From an uncultured bacterium (GTDB taxonomy: Bacteria > Bacillota > Clostridia > Oscillospirales > Oscillospiraceae): a stretch of DNA of 49,998 bases. This document shows positions 7,796-14,764 of the stretch, piece after piece (within the stretch, counting starts at the first letter, position 1; the number at the start of each line of letters is the position of its first letter). A program made the translations under genes and the position numbers. The notes under the pieces are model-generated. The model had not been told where the DNA came from. It saw only the letters and a program-made list of their open reading frames with translations, and ran no database searches. The stretch lies in the NCBI GenBank assembly GCA_946056135.1, contig CAMGIN010000007.1, forward strand, positions 1-49,998, written 5' to 3'.

Positions 7796-9082
7796 TTAGA
7801 ACAGGCCGGGGAACAGGGCAGCGGGAATCGCCAGCCAGAGGTTGGGGAACAGAACCAGGAGCAGCAGGATTACCAGGGAGGAAAGGAAGTAGGGCAGCAC
7901 GCCTTTGAAAGAATCCTCGATGGAGATGCCGCTGATGGTACCCGCCAGCAGCAGGCACAGGCCGTAGGGCGGGGTCACCAGACCCAGAGCCAGAGTGACC
8001 ACAATGATCAGGCCCAGGATGATGGGGCTGACACCCAGAGCGGTGGCGGTGGGCAGGATAATGGGTACGAACAGGATCATGGCGGGAACGGCATCCATGA
8101 AGGTGCCGACGAACATGAAGAAGGCGACGACCACCAGCAGGAAGACGATGCTGCCGCCGGCCAGGTTGGTGAAGAACTGCTGCACGATCAGGTTCAGGTG
8201 GTAGTAGCTCAGCAGCTCGCCCAGGGCGTTGGCGGTGGCCAGAGCAAACAGGGACAGGGAGGACAGCTTCATGGTCTCGATCAGGATGGCAGGCAGCCGG
8301 CTGATCTTAATGGTGTGGTAGAAGAAGATGCCGATGATGAGAGCGTAGATGCAGGCGAAGGCAGCGGACTCGGTGGGGGTGAACAGGCCGCTGACGATGC
8401 CGCCGATGAGGATGATGGGGGTCATCAGCGCGGGCAGAGCCTCTGCCACCATCTTCAGAACCTGCTTGATGGGCATTTTCTCGCCCCGGGGGAAGTGCTT
8501 GCGGTCCGCGAAGAAGGCGACCACTGCCATCATGGCCAGGCCCAGCAGAATGCCGGGAACCAGACCGGTCATGAACAGCGCACCAGTGCCCACATTGGCG
8601 ATGCCCGCGTACACCACCATGGTGATACTGGGGGGAATGATGGAGCCAAGAGTGGAGGAGGCGGCGGTGACACCGACGGAGGTGCCCTTATCGTAGCCCT
8701 GCTTCTCCATGGCGGGGATCAGAATCTTGCCGATGCCTGCGGTATCCGCCTGGGAGGAGCCGGAGATACCGGCGAAGACCATGGAGACCAGGATGTTGGC
8801 GTGGGCCAGGCCACCTTTCAGATGGCCGACGCTGGCGTTGCACACTTTGATGAGACGCTCGGAGATCTCGCCCTCGTTCATCAGGTTGGCAGCCAGGATG
8901 AACAGAGGCACAGCCAGCAGCGTGAAGCTGTTGAGGCCGTTGAACATCTTGGTGAAGACGATGGTGTTGGGAATGTTGGACAGCATGGCGATGCCGCTGA
9001 AGGACACGAAGCCCAGAGCGAAGGAAATGGGAACGCCGATGACAACGAATACAATAAACAGGATAACCAGAAGGATCTGCAT
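7796..9082 (-). CDS. dctM: TRAP transporter large permease, DctM/YiaN family
   Basis: A 428-residue integral membrane protein, hydrophobic over nearly its whole length, starting MQILLVILFIVFVVIGVPISF. Family-typical segments include ISGSSQADTAGIGKILIPAM, GVTAASSTLGSIIPPSI and LGLVTPPYGLCLLL. It forms the Na+-coupled transport pathway of a tripartite TRAP uptake system with the small permease and binding protein encoded just upstream. Its ATG shares one base with the dctQ stop (TAATG), so the two are translationally coupled. In context it would import a sugar acid such as 2,3-diketo-L-gulonate. Confidence 0.95.
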   Translation of the reverse strand: MQILLVILFIVFVVIGVPISFALGFVSFSGIAMLSNIPNTIVFTKMFNGLNSFTLLAVPLFILAANLMNEGEISERLIKVCNASVGHLKGGLAHANILVSMVFAGISGSSQADTAGIGKILIPAMEKQGYDKGTSVGVTAASSTLGSIIPPSITMVVYAGIANVGTGALFMTGLVPGILLGLAMMAVVAFFADRKHFPRGEKMPIKQVLKMVAEALPALMTPIILIGGIVSGLFTPTESAAFACIYALIIGIFFYHTIKISRLPAILIETMKLSSLSLFALATANALGELLSYYHLNLIVQQFFTNLAGGSIVFLLVVVAFFMFVGTFMDAVPAMILFVPIILPTATALGVSPIILGLIIVVTLALGLVTPPYGLCLLLAGTISGISIEDSFKGVLPYFLSSLVILLLLVLFPNLWLAIPAALFPGLF

Positions 9083-9576
9083 TACTTGTCGCCTCCTTTG
9101 ATCAGTTCAACGATCTTCTGACCCAGCTGGCCGAGAAGATAGACAGTAGAGGTTGCTCCGCACACAGGCATGCACAGCCATACGGGGCCGCGGCTTAGCT
9201 GGGGCAGGGTGGTCCACTTGTAGTTCCAGAACTGCTTGGTGACCAGGATGCCGTAGTACAGCATCAGTGCGCTGAACACCAGCATGATGACTTTGATGAA
9301 GATGTCCAATGCCAGCTTGGCTTTCTCGTTTTTCAGCATATCGCTGACGGAGGTGAAGGCGAAGTGCCGGTCCTCATAGACCATGGCGGCGGCGCCCATG
9401 AAGGTGGCCCAGATGAAGGAGTACATGGAGACCTCCTCTGTCCAGGTGGCGACGATGCCAAGGTAACGGCTCAGAATCTGGTATACTACGGTGAAGAGGA
9501 AGATGGCCAGGAAGATGCCGCCGGCAAGGATCTGCACCTTCTGCAGATACCCTAAGGCTTTGTTGATGTTTTTCAT
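9082..9576 (-). CDS. dctQ: TRAP transporter small permease, DctQ/YiaM family
   Basis: A 164-residue membrane protein with four hydrophobic segments and the family signature LSRYLGIVATWTEEVSMYSFIW near residues 35-56. It is the small subunit that pairs with DctM in TRAP transporters. It lies between the binding-protein gene and dctM and overlaps the latter by one base. Its length is normal. Confidence 0.93.
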   Translation of the reverse strand: MKNINKALGYLQKVQILAGGIFLAIFLFTVVYQILSRYLGIVATWTEEVSMYSFIWATFMGAAAMVYEDRHFAFTSVSDMLKNEKAKLALDIFIKVIMLVFSALMLYYGILVTKQFWNYKWTTLPQLSRGPVWLCMPVCGATSTVYLLGQLGQKIVELIKGGDK

Positions 9577-9609
9577 ATTGCTACCTCGCTCTTAAGACGG
9601 TGACGGGAC

Positions 9610-10653
9610 TTAAGCGGCGGAGCGGATCATTTCCAGATACTGCTGCATGTTGTTCTCTTCAGCAAACTTGTCCTGGATGGGAATGGCGATGGCCTTGAAG
9701 GCGTCGATGTCCATATCGGCGAATTCGGTGACGATGGCGCCGTCGGCGATGACCTTCTGCTTGGATTCCTCAAACATGCGGATGGTGACGTCGCGGTTCT
9801 CCTGGGTGGCGATGCGGCAGGCCTCGTCGACCCAGCCCTTCTGCTCTTCGGTCAGGGATTCATAGAAGGTGCCGGAGGTCAGGAATAGACGGGTGGTGAA
9901 GTCGTGGTGGGTTTCGCAGACATACTTGCCGTTGTCGGTCTTGTGATGCTCCTTCAGACGGAAGCTGGTGTAGTCGTTCTCAGCGGAGTCTACAACACCC
10001 TGCTGCAGCGCCTGGTACAGCTCGCCCCAGGCCACGGTGGTGGGGATAGCGCCGCACTGGATCCAGAATTCCTGCACAACGGGAGCGCTCTGGGTACGGA
10101 TGGTCATGCCCTTCAGGTCAGCGGGGGAGGTGATGGGCTTCTTGCCGTAGTAGTCGCGGACGGAAGCGGTCCAGTAACCCATGATCTTGAAGCGGTTGTC
10201 CAGCTTTTCGGCAACGACCTGCTTCATGGCTTCGCCGAACTCACCGTCCACACAGGCGGTCCAGTGGTCGAAGCTTTCGAACAGGTACAGCAGGGAGAAC
10301 ATGTCGATCTCGTTGACGCCCAGGGAGGTCATAAAGCCGGGGGAAGCGACGGTCATATCCACAGCGCCCATCTCCAGCTTTTCGATGAGCTCGGACTCGT
10401 TCTCGCCCAGGGTGCCGTGGTACAGGGTTGCGGTGGCGCGGCCGCCGGAAACCTCTTCCAGGGCGGTCTTGAACTTTTCGCTGGCAATGACATAGGGGTT
10501 ATCGGCAGAGGTCTGGTTGTGGGCCAGGGACACATTCAGTTCGACGGTGGTGCCGTTGTTGGAGGAGGCGGAGGAAGAAGAGGAAGCGCCGCAGCCGGCC
10601 AGGCAGCAGGCCAGGGTGCACAGGGCCATCAGAACAGCGAGGAATCGTTTCAT
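9610..10653 (-). CDS. dctP: TRAP transporter solute-binding lipoprotein, DctP/YiaO family
   Basis: A 347-residue extracytoplasmic binding protein. A signal peptide ends in the lipobox LAGC with Cys21, followed by a Ser-rich linker, so in a Gram-positive it should be lipid-anchored to the outer face of the membrane. The DctP core includes LKGMTIRTQSAPVVQEFW, whose Arg normally contacts the substrate carboxylate, and WGELYQALQQGVVDSAEND. It delivers an organic or sugar acid to the DctQM permease encoded next. By gene context the ligand may be a diketogulonate-like compound, but this is not shown by sequence alone. Confidence 0.95.
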   Translation of the reverse strand: MKRFLAVLMALCTLACCLAGCGASSSSSASSNNGTTVELNVSLAHNQTSADNPYVIASEKFKTALEEVSGGRATATLYHGTLGENESELIEKLEMGAVDMTVASPGFMTSLGVNEIDMFSLLYLFESFDHWTACVDGEFGEAMKQVVAEKLDNRFKIMGYWTASVRDYYGKKPITSPADLKGMTIRTQSAPVVQEFWIQCGAIPTTVAWGELYQALQQGVVDSAENDYTSFRLKEHHKTDNGKYVCETHHDFTTRLFLTSGTFYESLTEEQKGWVDEACRIATQENRDVTIRMFEESKQKVIADGAIVTEFADMDIDAFKAIAIPIQDKFAEENNMQQYLEMIRSAA

Positions 10654-10692
10654 AGTAGTTTCTCCTTTTTATTTCTTCTTTTCAATTTTTTC

Positions 10693-11163
10693 TTAAGCGG
10701 CAATCAGGGACTGTCTGACCTTGACCACGACCTTGCGGACGGTCATGGGGTCATTTACCATAATTCCGGGGCGGTGAATGTCGTTGGTGAAGAAGATGGT
10801 GTAGCTGCCCGGCACGGCTTTGATCAGCATTTCATCGGGCGCTTTGTCGTAGAAATACAGGTCCTTTTCGGGGTGGGCTTCCACCACGGTGCTCTGGCCC
10901 TTGTCCGGGACAAAGCCCAGGTATTCTTCACCGGAGGCCAGGAACTGCACGTCGATATAGGTGCGGTGGAACTCCGGCTTTTTCTCCTGGCTGGAGCCGG
11001 TGGTCAGGTCAAACACCTGGGCATAGATATCACTGCCCTCGATTTCGTAGACCCCTGGCTCCATGGTGGTGAAATCATTTTCCTGCAGGTAACGCAGGGC
11101 TTTCTGAATGGGTTCCGGGTACCGGGAAAGGTCGTCTCCGGCATAGATGGAGGATGCAATCAT
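10693..11163 (-). CDS. YhcH/YjgK/YiaL family protein, first copy
   Basis: A 156-residue cupin-like protein of the DUF386 family, whose members sit in sugar-acid and sialic-acid operons and are thought to act on keto or open-chain sugars. Candidate metal ligands are Glu42 in YEIEGSD, His66 and Asp71 in HRTYIDVQFL, and His130 in DIHRPG. It lies between dlgD and dctP in the leftward operon. The same operon encodes a second, more divergent family member (12197-12673), so the two probably act on different forms of one substrate or form a mixed complex. Its exact reaction is not known. Confidence 0.88.
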   Translation of the reverse strand: MIASSIYAGDDLSRYPEPIQKALRYLQENDFTTMEPGVYEIEGSDIYAQVFDLTTGSSQEKKPEFHRTYIDVQFLASGEEYLGFVPDKGQSTVVEAHPEKDLYFYDKAPDEMLIKAVPGSYTIFFTNDIHRPGIMVNDPMTVRKVVVKVRQSLIAA

Positions 11164-11175
11164 GGGGTTTCCTCC

Positions 11176-12177
11176 TTACATGGCCAGAACGCTGTTCCAG
11201 ACTTCTTCCACAACGGGGATGCCGTTTGCGGTAAAGTCGTCGATGTTCCGGGCCTCGTTCTCACCGGGGTACAGCACTTCGCCGCCCTCTTTGACGGGGA
11301 TGGAGGACTTCACGTCTGCCAGGATGGCGTTGACAATCTCCTCGGTCTGCTCCGGGGTGTTGCCCTTGCTGGGATCGATGGCAATCATGACCTGGCTCAG
11401 GCCGACCTCGTCGCCGAAGGTGCCGATGGTCTGGACGCTGTTGCCGTTGGTCAGGATGGTGGCGATCATATCCAGAGCGATGGAAATGCCGCTGCCCTTC
11501 CAGTAGCCCATAGGCAGGACCCGCCAGGTCTTCTCGATCTGAGCAGGATCGGTGGTCAGGTTGCCGTTTTCGTCATAACCGCCGGGGACGGGCAGCTGTA
11601 GGCCCTTCAGGCGGCAGTCCTCGATCTTGCCGTAGCTGAACTGGCTGACGGCGCAGTCGATAACCACATGGCGGCCGTTGGCACGGGGAACCGCGAAGAT
11701 CAGGGGATTGTTGCCGATCTTCTTATCCTTGCCGCCCCAGGCGGGCATGTTGGGGCAGGTGTTGGACCAGCAGATGCCGATGCAGCCGTTGTCCGCTGCC
11801 TGGTAGCCGTAGCTGCCGCCCCGCATCCAGTGATTGTTGTTGCCCAGGGCCACGATGCCGATGCCGTACTGCTTTGCCAGTTCGCAGGCCCGGTCCATGG
11901 CCATCTTGGCGTTCAGAGGACCGAAGCCCCGGTGACCGTTCCAACGCTCGAAGGCGCCCAGGGCGATCTCGGTGGTTGCCACCACATTGGGGTCGATCTC
12001 GCCCTTGTCCAGGTAGCTGACCACTCGGGGGAAGCGGTTCAGACCGTGGCTGAACATGCCGCACAGGCTGTTCTGGGCGAACAGGGTGGCGGCGTCGTCG
12101 GCGCCCTTTTCCGTGAAGCCTTTCTTCAACAGAACGCGCTTGAACTGGGCTTTCATTTCTTCGTAAGGTACTCTCAT
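11176..12177 (-). CDS. dlgD: 2,3-diketo-L-gulonate reductase-like oxidoreductase (YiaK/DlgD)
   Basis: A 333-residue NAD(P)H-dependent enzyme of the malate/L-lactate dehydrogenase (Ldh2) family. The resemblance to E. coli YiaK, as I remember its sequence, is close: catalytic His44 in YSHG/FSHGLNRFPR context, NHWMRGGSYGYQAA, GICWSNTCPNMPAWGGK, IGNNPLIFAVP, and LPMGYWKGSGISIALDMIAT. YiaK reduces 2,3-diketo-L-gulonate to 3-keto-L-gulonate. A YiaL-like gene lies immediately upstream and TRAP genes downstream, as in yiaKLMNO. The kinase and decarboxylase that finish the E. coli pathway are not in the window, so the true substrate could be a related keto sugar acid. Confidence 0.92.
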   Translation of the reverse strand: MRVPYEEMKAQFKRVLLKKGFTEKGADDAATLFAQNSLCGMFSHGLNRFPRVVSYLDKGEIDPNVVATTEIALGAFERWNGHRGFGPLNAKMAMDRACELAKQYGIGIVALGNNNHWMRGGSYGYQAADNGCIGICWSNTCPNMPAWGGKDKKIGNNPLIFAVPRANGRHVVIDCAVSQFSYGKIEDCRLKGLQLPVPGGYDENGNLTTDPAQIEKTWRVLPMGYWKGSGISIALDMIATILTNGNSVQTIGTFGDEVGLSQVMIAIDPSKGNTPEQTEEIVNAILADVKSSIPVKEGGEVLYPGENEARNIDDFTANGIPVVEEVWNSVLAM

Positions 12178-12196
12178 TTTTCTAACTCCTTTTCCT

Positions 12197-12673
12197 TTAT
12201 TCAGCTGGGAATTTGATGACGATTTTTTTGATGGCCTCCGGCTGATTTCCGTTCTGCGGTCTTACGCAGAAGGGCCGGTGGACATCCTCCGGGAAAAACA
12301 CCGCGTAATCGCCGGCTGTCAGGGGTACCATGATCTCCGGTGCGTCGGGGGAATCCTGGTAGTAGAGGGTGTCCTTCTCCTGGAGCAGATCGACAGAAAC
12401 CGTGTTGTCGCCGGTGTCCGGGTAGTAGCCGATGCACTCACCACCGGAAACCACATAATGCAGTTCGTTATAGTGGCGATGGACTTCAGCCGGGCGCTGG
12501 GGAATGGGCTGGGTGGTACGCTCATTGATCAGTACGAGGATATCCTCGCCGGGGAAGAAATCGTAGTGGCCCTCCCTTAGGGATGCGGTATTCAGTCCGG
12601 CACAGAATTCCAGCAGCCGGTTCAGGGTGGTGGAATATCCGATGGGCTGCGGACCGCCGTGACCTGTTATCAT
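12197..12673 (-). CDS. YhcH/YjgK/YiaL family protein, second copy
   Basis: A 158-residue DUF386-family protein and the first gene of the diketogulonate-type operon. Conserved positions are His65 and His67 in EVHRHYNELHYVVSGGE and His132 in EDVHRPFCV, the latter followed by a Lys/Ile-rich closing strand IKKIVIKF. It is clearly related to the product of 10693-11163 but not a recent duplicate. The ATG follows a short leader that contains a LacI-type operator at 12703-12714. It probably acts on the imported sugar acid; the reaction is unknown. Confidence 0.87.
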   Translation of the reverse strand: MITGHGGPQPIGYSTTLNRLLEFCAGLNTASLREGHYDFFPGEDILVLINERTTQPIPQRPAEVHRHYNELHYVVSGGECIGYYPDTGDNTVSVDLLQEKDTLYYQDSPDAPEIMVPLTAGDYAVFFPEDVHRPFCVRPQNGNQPEAIKKIVIKFPAE

Positions 12674-12702
12674 GGCAACACCTCATTTGATGGATTTGTT
12701 TT

Positions 12703-12714
12703 GCAATCGATTGC
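12703..12714. promoter_or_regulatory. Operator O1 of the diketogulonate-type operon
   Basis: The perfect palindrome GCAATCGATTGC, with the central CG typical of LacI-family operators, lies at about +7 to +18 of the predicted transcript and 30 bases before the first gene. The adjacent LacI-family regulator is the likely ligand-controlled repressor. Confidence 0.8.
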
Positions 12715-12727
12715 TTTATCTGCAATA

Positions 12728-12756
12728 AGCATACACCATGTTTCCGTAAGTGTCAA
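12728..12756 (-). promoter_or_regulatory. Promoter of the diketogulonate-type operon
   Basis: On the minus strand TTGACA (12756-12751) and TATGCT (12733-12728) are spaced 17 bp. The predicted start, near 12721, places operator O1 just downstream, a classic repression arrangement. Confidence 0.7.
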
Positions 12757-12834
12757 TAGCGGTAAAATAGACAAATATAACAACAAATACTTGTAAAATA
12801 GTACCAACGAAAGAGATGCGAAAACGGTTTACAT

Positions 12835-12848
12835 TGCAATCGATTGAA
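12835..12848. promoter_or_regulatory. Operator O2, upstream auxiliary site
   Basis: TGCAATCGATTGAA repeats O1 with one altered outer half-site base. Its centre is about 133 bp from the O1 centre and lies between the lacI terminator and the operon promoter, suggesting repression by looping. Confidence 0.7.
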
Positions 12849-12863
12849 ATAGAAGAGAAAAAG

Positions 12864-12889
12864 CTCGCCCTTCCGGGCGGAAGGGCGAG
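12864..12889 (-). terminator. Terminator of the lacI-family gene
   Basis: An 11-bp stem CTCGCCCTTCC / GGAAGGGCGAG with a four-base loop lies 17 bases after the regulator stop. Leftward it is followed by CTTTTTCTCTTC. Confidence 0.85.
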
Positions 12890-12905
12890 GGTTCGGATGG
12901 ATATT

Positions 12906-13895
12906 TCAGGTGGTCTCCCGTTGAATGATCCGGGAAAACAGCATGATTCTCGCGGGCGGGTTGTTTCCGTTCAGACTTTCCAGCAGGATGCGGGAGGACT
13001 CCATACTCATTTCCAGCATCATGTTGTCCAGGGCTGTCAGCTTGGGGTTGCAGATTTCGCAGTATCGGGTGTTGTCAACGCCGATGACGTTTACCTGTTG
13101 GGGTACTTTGACACCTGCGTCTGTCAGGGCCCGAACGCCGCTGACTGCCGCTTCGTCCTCGCAGAACATCAGCCCCTCCACATCGGGATGCTCCCGCAGG
13201 ATCTGCTGGGTTACGCGATAACCTTCCTCCAGAGAGGTTGCGGCCTGGTAGATCCAGTCGGCGCATTCCGGCGCCTTCCCTTCCCGCGTGGCTTGCAGGA
13301 ACCCTTTTTGTTTGTTCAGATTGGCGGGAGTGGAATTGGGGCGGATAAACGCGATTTTGTGGTGATTGTTCTCTTGCATGAGTTTTACGCACTCCATCAC
13401 GCCATTGTATTCATCCACCAGCACGCCCTTCACATTGGGCAGCGGAAGATAGCCGTTTGCCATGGCGATGGGAATATCCGGGAAACTTTTGGCAAGGGCT
13501 TCCTTCACCGCGTCGCACTGGAAGGTGGAGCCCACTGTCAGAAGGCCATCAATCTGCCGCTGGGCCAGCCGGTGGATGGCATCCACCTTGCTTTCGTCGG
13601 TGGTCCCGGTGTTGACGATGAGGCAGGTGTACCCGGCCCGGGAAAGCTCCTGTTCCACAAAGAAAGCGATATCCATGTAGTGCGCATACCGGATGTCGGT
13701 GATGAGGATACCGATCATTTTGCTGGAGCGGTTCACCAGTCCCCGGGCGGTCTCGTTTGGCGTGTAGCCGTATTCCTTCAGCAGTTCCTCGATTTTTTGG
13801 CGGGTTTCCGGCTTGATACCGGGCTTGTTGTTCACAACGCGGGACACGGTACTGGCAGAAACACCGGCTTTTTTGGCAATATCATAGATGGTCAT
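12906..13895 (-). CDS. LacI-family transcriptional regulator
   Basis: A 329-residue repressor with an N-terminal helix-turn-helix and hinge (residues 2-22, TIYDIAKKAGVSASTVSRVV; hinge around YTPNETARGL) and a periplasmic-binding-protein-like effector domain. It lies directly upstream of the diketogulonate-type operon on the same strand but has its own promoter and terminator. Four palindromes with the core CAATCG or CAAGCG flank the gene, one overlapping its own -35 region, so it probably represses both itself and the operon until a sugar acid or its breakdown product binds. The effector is not predictable from sequence. Confidence 0.95.
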   Translation of the reverse strand: MTIYDIAKKAGVSASTVSRVVNNKPGIKPETRQKIEELLKEYGYTPNETARGLVNRSSKMIGILITDIRYAHYMDIAFFVEQELSRAGYTCLIVNTGTTDESKVDAIHRLAQRQIDGLLTVGSTFQCDAVKEALAKSFPDIPIAMANGYLPLPNVKGVLVDEYNGVMECVKLMQENNHHKIAFIRPNSTPANLNKQKGFLQATREGKAPECADWIYQAATSLEEGYRVTQQILREHPDVEGLMFCEDEAAVSGVRALTDAGVKVPQQVNVIGVDNTRYCEICNPKLTALDNMMLEMSMESSRILLESLNGNNPPARIMLFSRIIQRETT

Positions 13896-13932
13896 AGTTC
13901 ACAAGCCCTTTCCCTGGTAAGAATATAACTTA

Positions 13933-13970
13933 ATTTTATCACCAGCAACAGGCAAATGCAAGCGGTTGCA
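13933..13970 (-). promoter_or_regulatory. Promoter and operator O3 of the lacI-family gene
   Basis: On the minus strand TTGCAT (13961-13956) and TAAAAT (13938-13933) are spaced 17 bp. The near-palindrome TGCAAGCGGTTGCA (13957-13970) overlaps the -35 element, which suggests autorepression. Confidence 0.7.
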
Positions 13971-14120
13971 ATAAAAATCTGAAAATAAAGTGTGACTGGA
14001 TTTAAGCGCTCAATTTCTGTGTAACATAAGAATTTTGATTTATCTTAGAGGGAATTATACGATATTCATTAAAAAGCATAAAAAACAAAACATATTTAGA
14101 AATATTTGAGAGGCATAAAA

Positions 14121-14132
14121 GCAATCGATTGC
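14121..14132. promoter_or_regulatory. Operator O4, distal site
   Basis: GCAATCGATTGC is identical to O1. It lies about 160 bp upstream of O3, between the regulator promoter and the terminator of the zinc-ribbon gene. It could support loop formation with O3, or with O1 across the regulator gene. Confidence 0.65.
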
Positions 14133-14150
14133 AAAGAAAGCAAAAAAGAT

Positions 14151-14178
14151 AGAGGACACGCCTTAAGGCGTGTCCTCT
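14151..14178 (-). terminator. Terminator of the zinc-ribbon gene
   Basis: A perfect 28-bp palindrome, AGAGGACACGCCTT and its complement, lies six bases past the stop of the leftward gene. Leftward it is followed by ATCTTTTTTG. Confidence 0.88.
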
Positions 14179-14184
14179 GGAACA

Positions 14185-14667
14185 TTATTCGGCTGTTTCT
14201 TCGCGTGCTTCGCAGGGTGCGGATTCTGCTGCCGGTGCTTCTGCGGGAGCCGCTTCAGCGGTCTCGGCAGTGGGAACGTCCTCGGTGACGATCTCCGCTT
14301 CCACAGGCACCGCCTTTGGAATCTCCGCGCCGCAGGCGCTGCAGAAAGCGTCGTCCTTGCTGACTTCCGCGCCGCACTTCTCGCAGACGGTGATGCCCTT
14401 CACGTCCTGAATCTGTTTGCGCAGGTTTTGAATCCGCTCTTCTGCTTTGGCGGCGGCAGCAATCAGGCCGCCGAAGCCCTCCTCGTAGTCCTCAGGATGG
14501 GCGGCGGCATAGAGCCGTCCAAGCTGATTGTAGCTGTCATTGGCGGTTTTCTCTGCCTCGGCGATCTGGCCATAGAGCTTCGCCACCTCGGAAAGATCCC
14601 GGGCCTGCTGAACGGCTTTTCCCGTCAGAACAGATGCTTTTTTGGTGATGTTGTCCCAAATTGCCAT
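14185..14667 (-). CDS. Zinc-ribbon protein of unknown function
   Basis: A 160-residue soluble protein. Residues 1-90 are helical and coiled-coil-like, with a regular Ala/Glu/Lys pattern. They are followed by a four-cysteine zinc ribbon (Cys95, Cys98, Cys109, Cys112; CEKCGAEV and CSACGAEIP) and a low-complexity tail rich in Ala, Glu and Pro (about 118-160). Small proteins with an N-terminal helical part and a C-terminal zinc ribbon are common in clostridia, and no function is assigned. It stands alone, with a good AGGAGG site and its own terminator. No link to its neighbours is evident. Confidence 0.85.
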   Translation of the reverse strand: MAIWDNITKKASVLTGKAVQQARDLSEVAKLYGQIAEAEKTANDSYNQLGRLYAAAHPEDYEEGFGGLIAAAAKAEERIQNLRKQIQDVKGITVCEKCGAEVSKDDAFCSACGAEIPKAVPVEAEIVTEDVPTAETAEAAPAEAPAAESAPCEAREETAE

Positions 14668-14764
14668 AATTTGTTCCTCCTTTTATTCGTTTGTAGCTTG
14701 AGTTTAGCACGAACAGGAAGCGGAATCAATAGAATCTGACAAATTCGTACAAAGACCTGATAAT

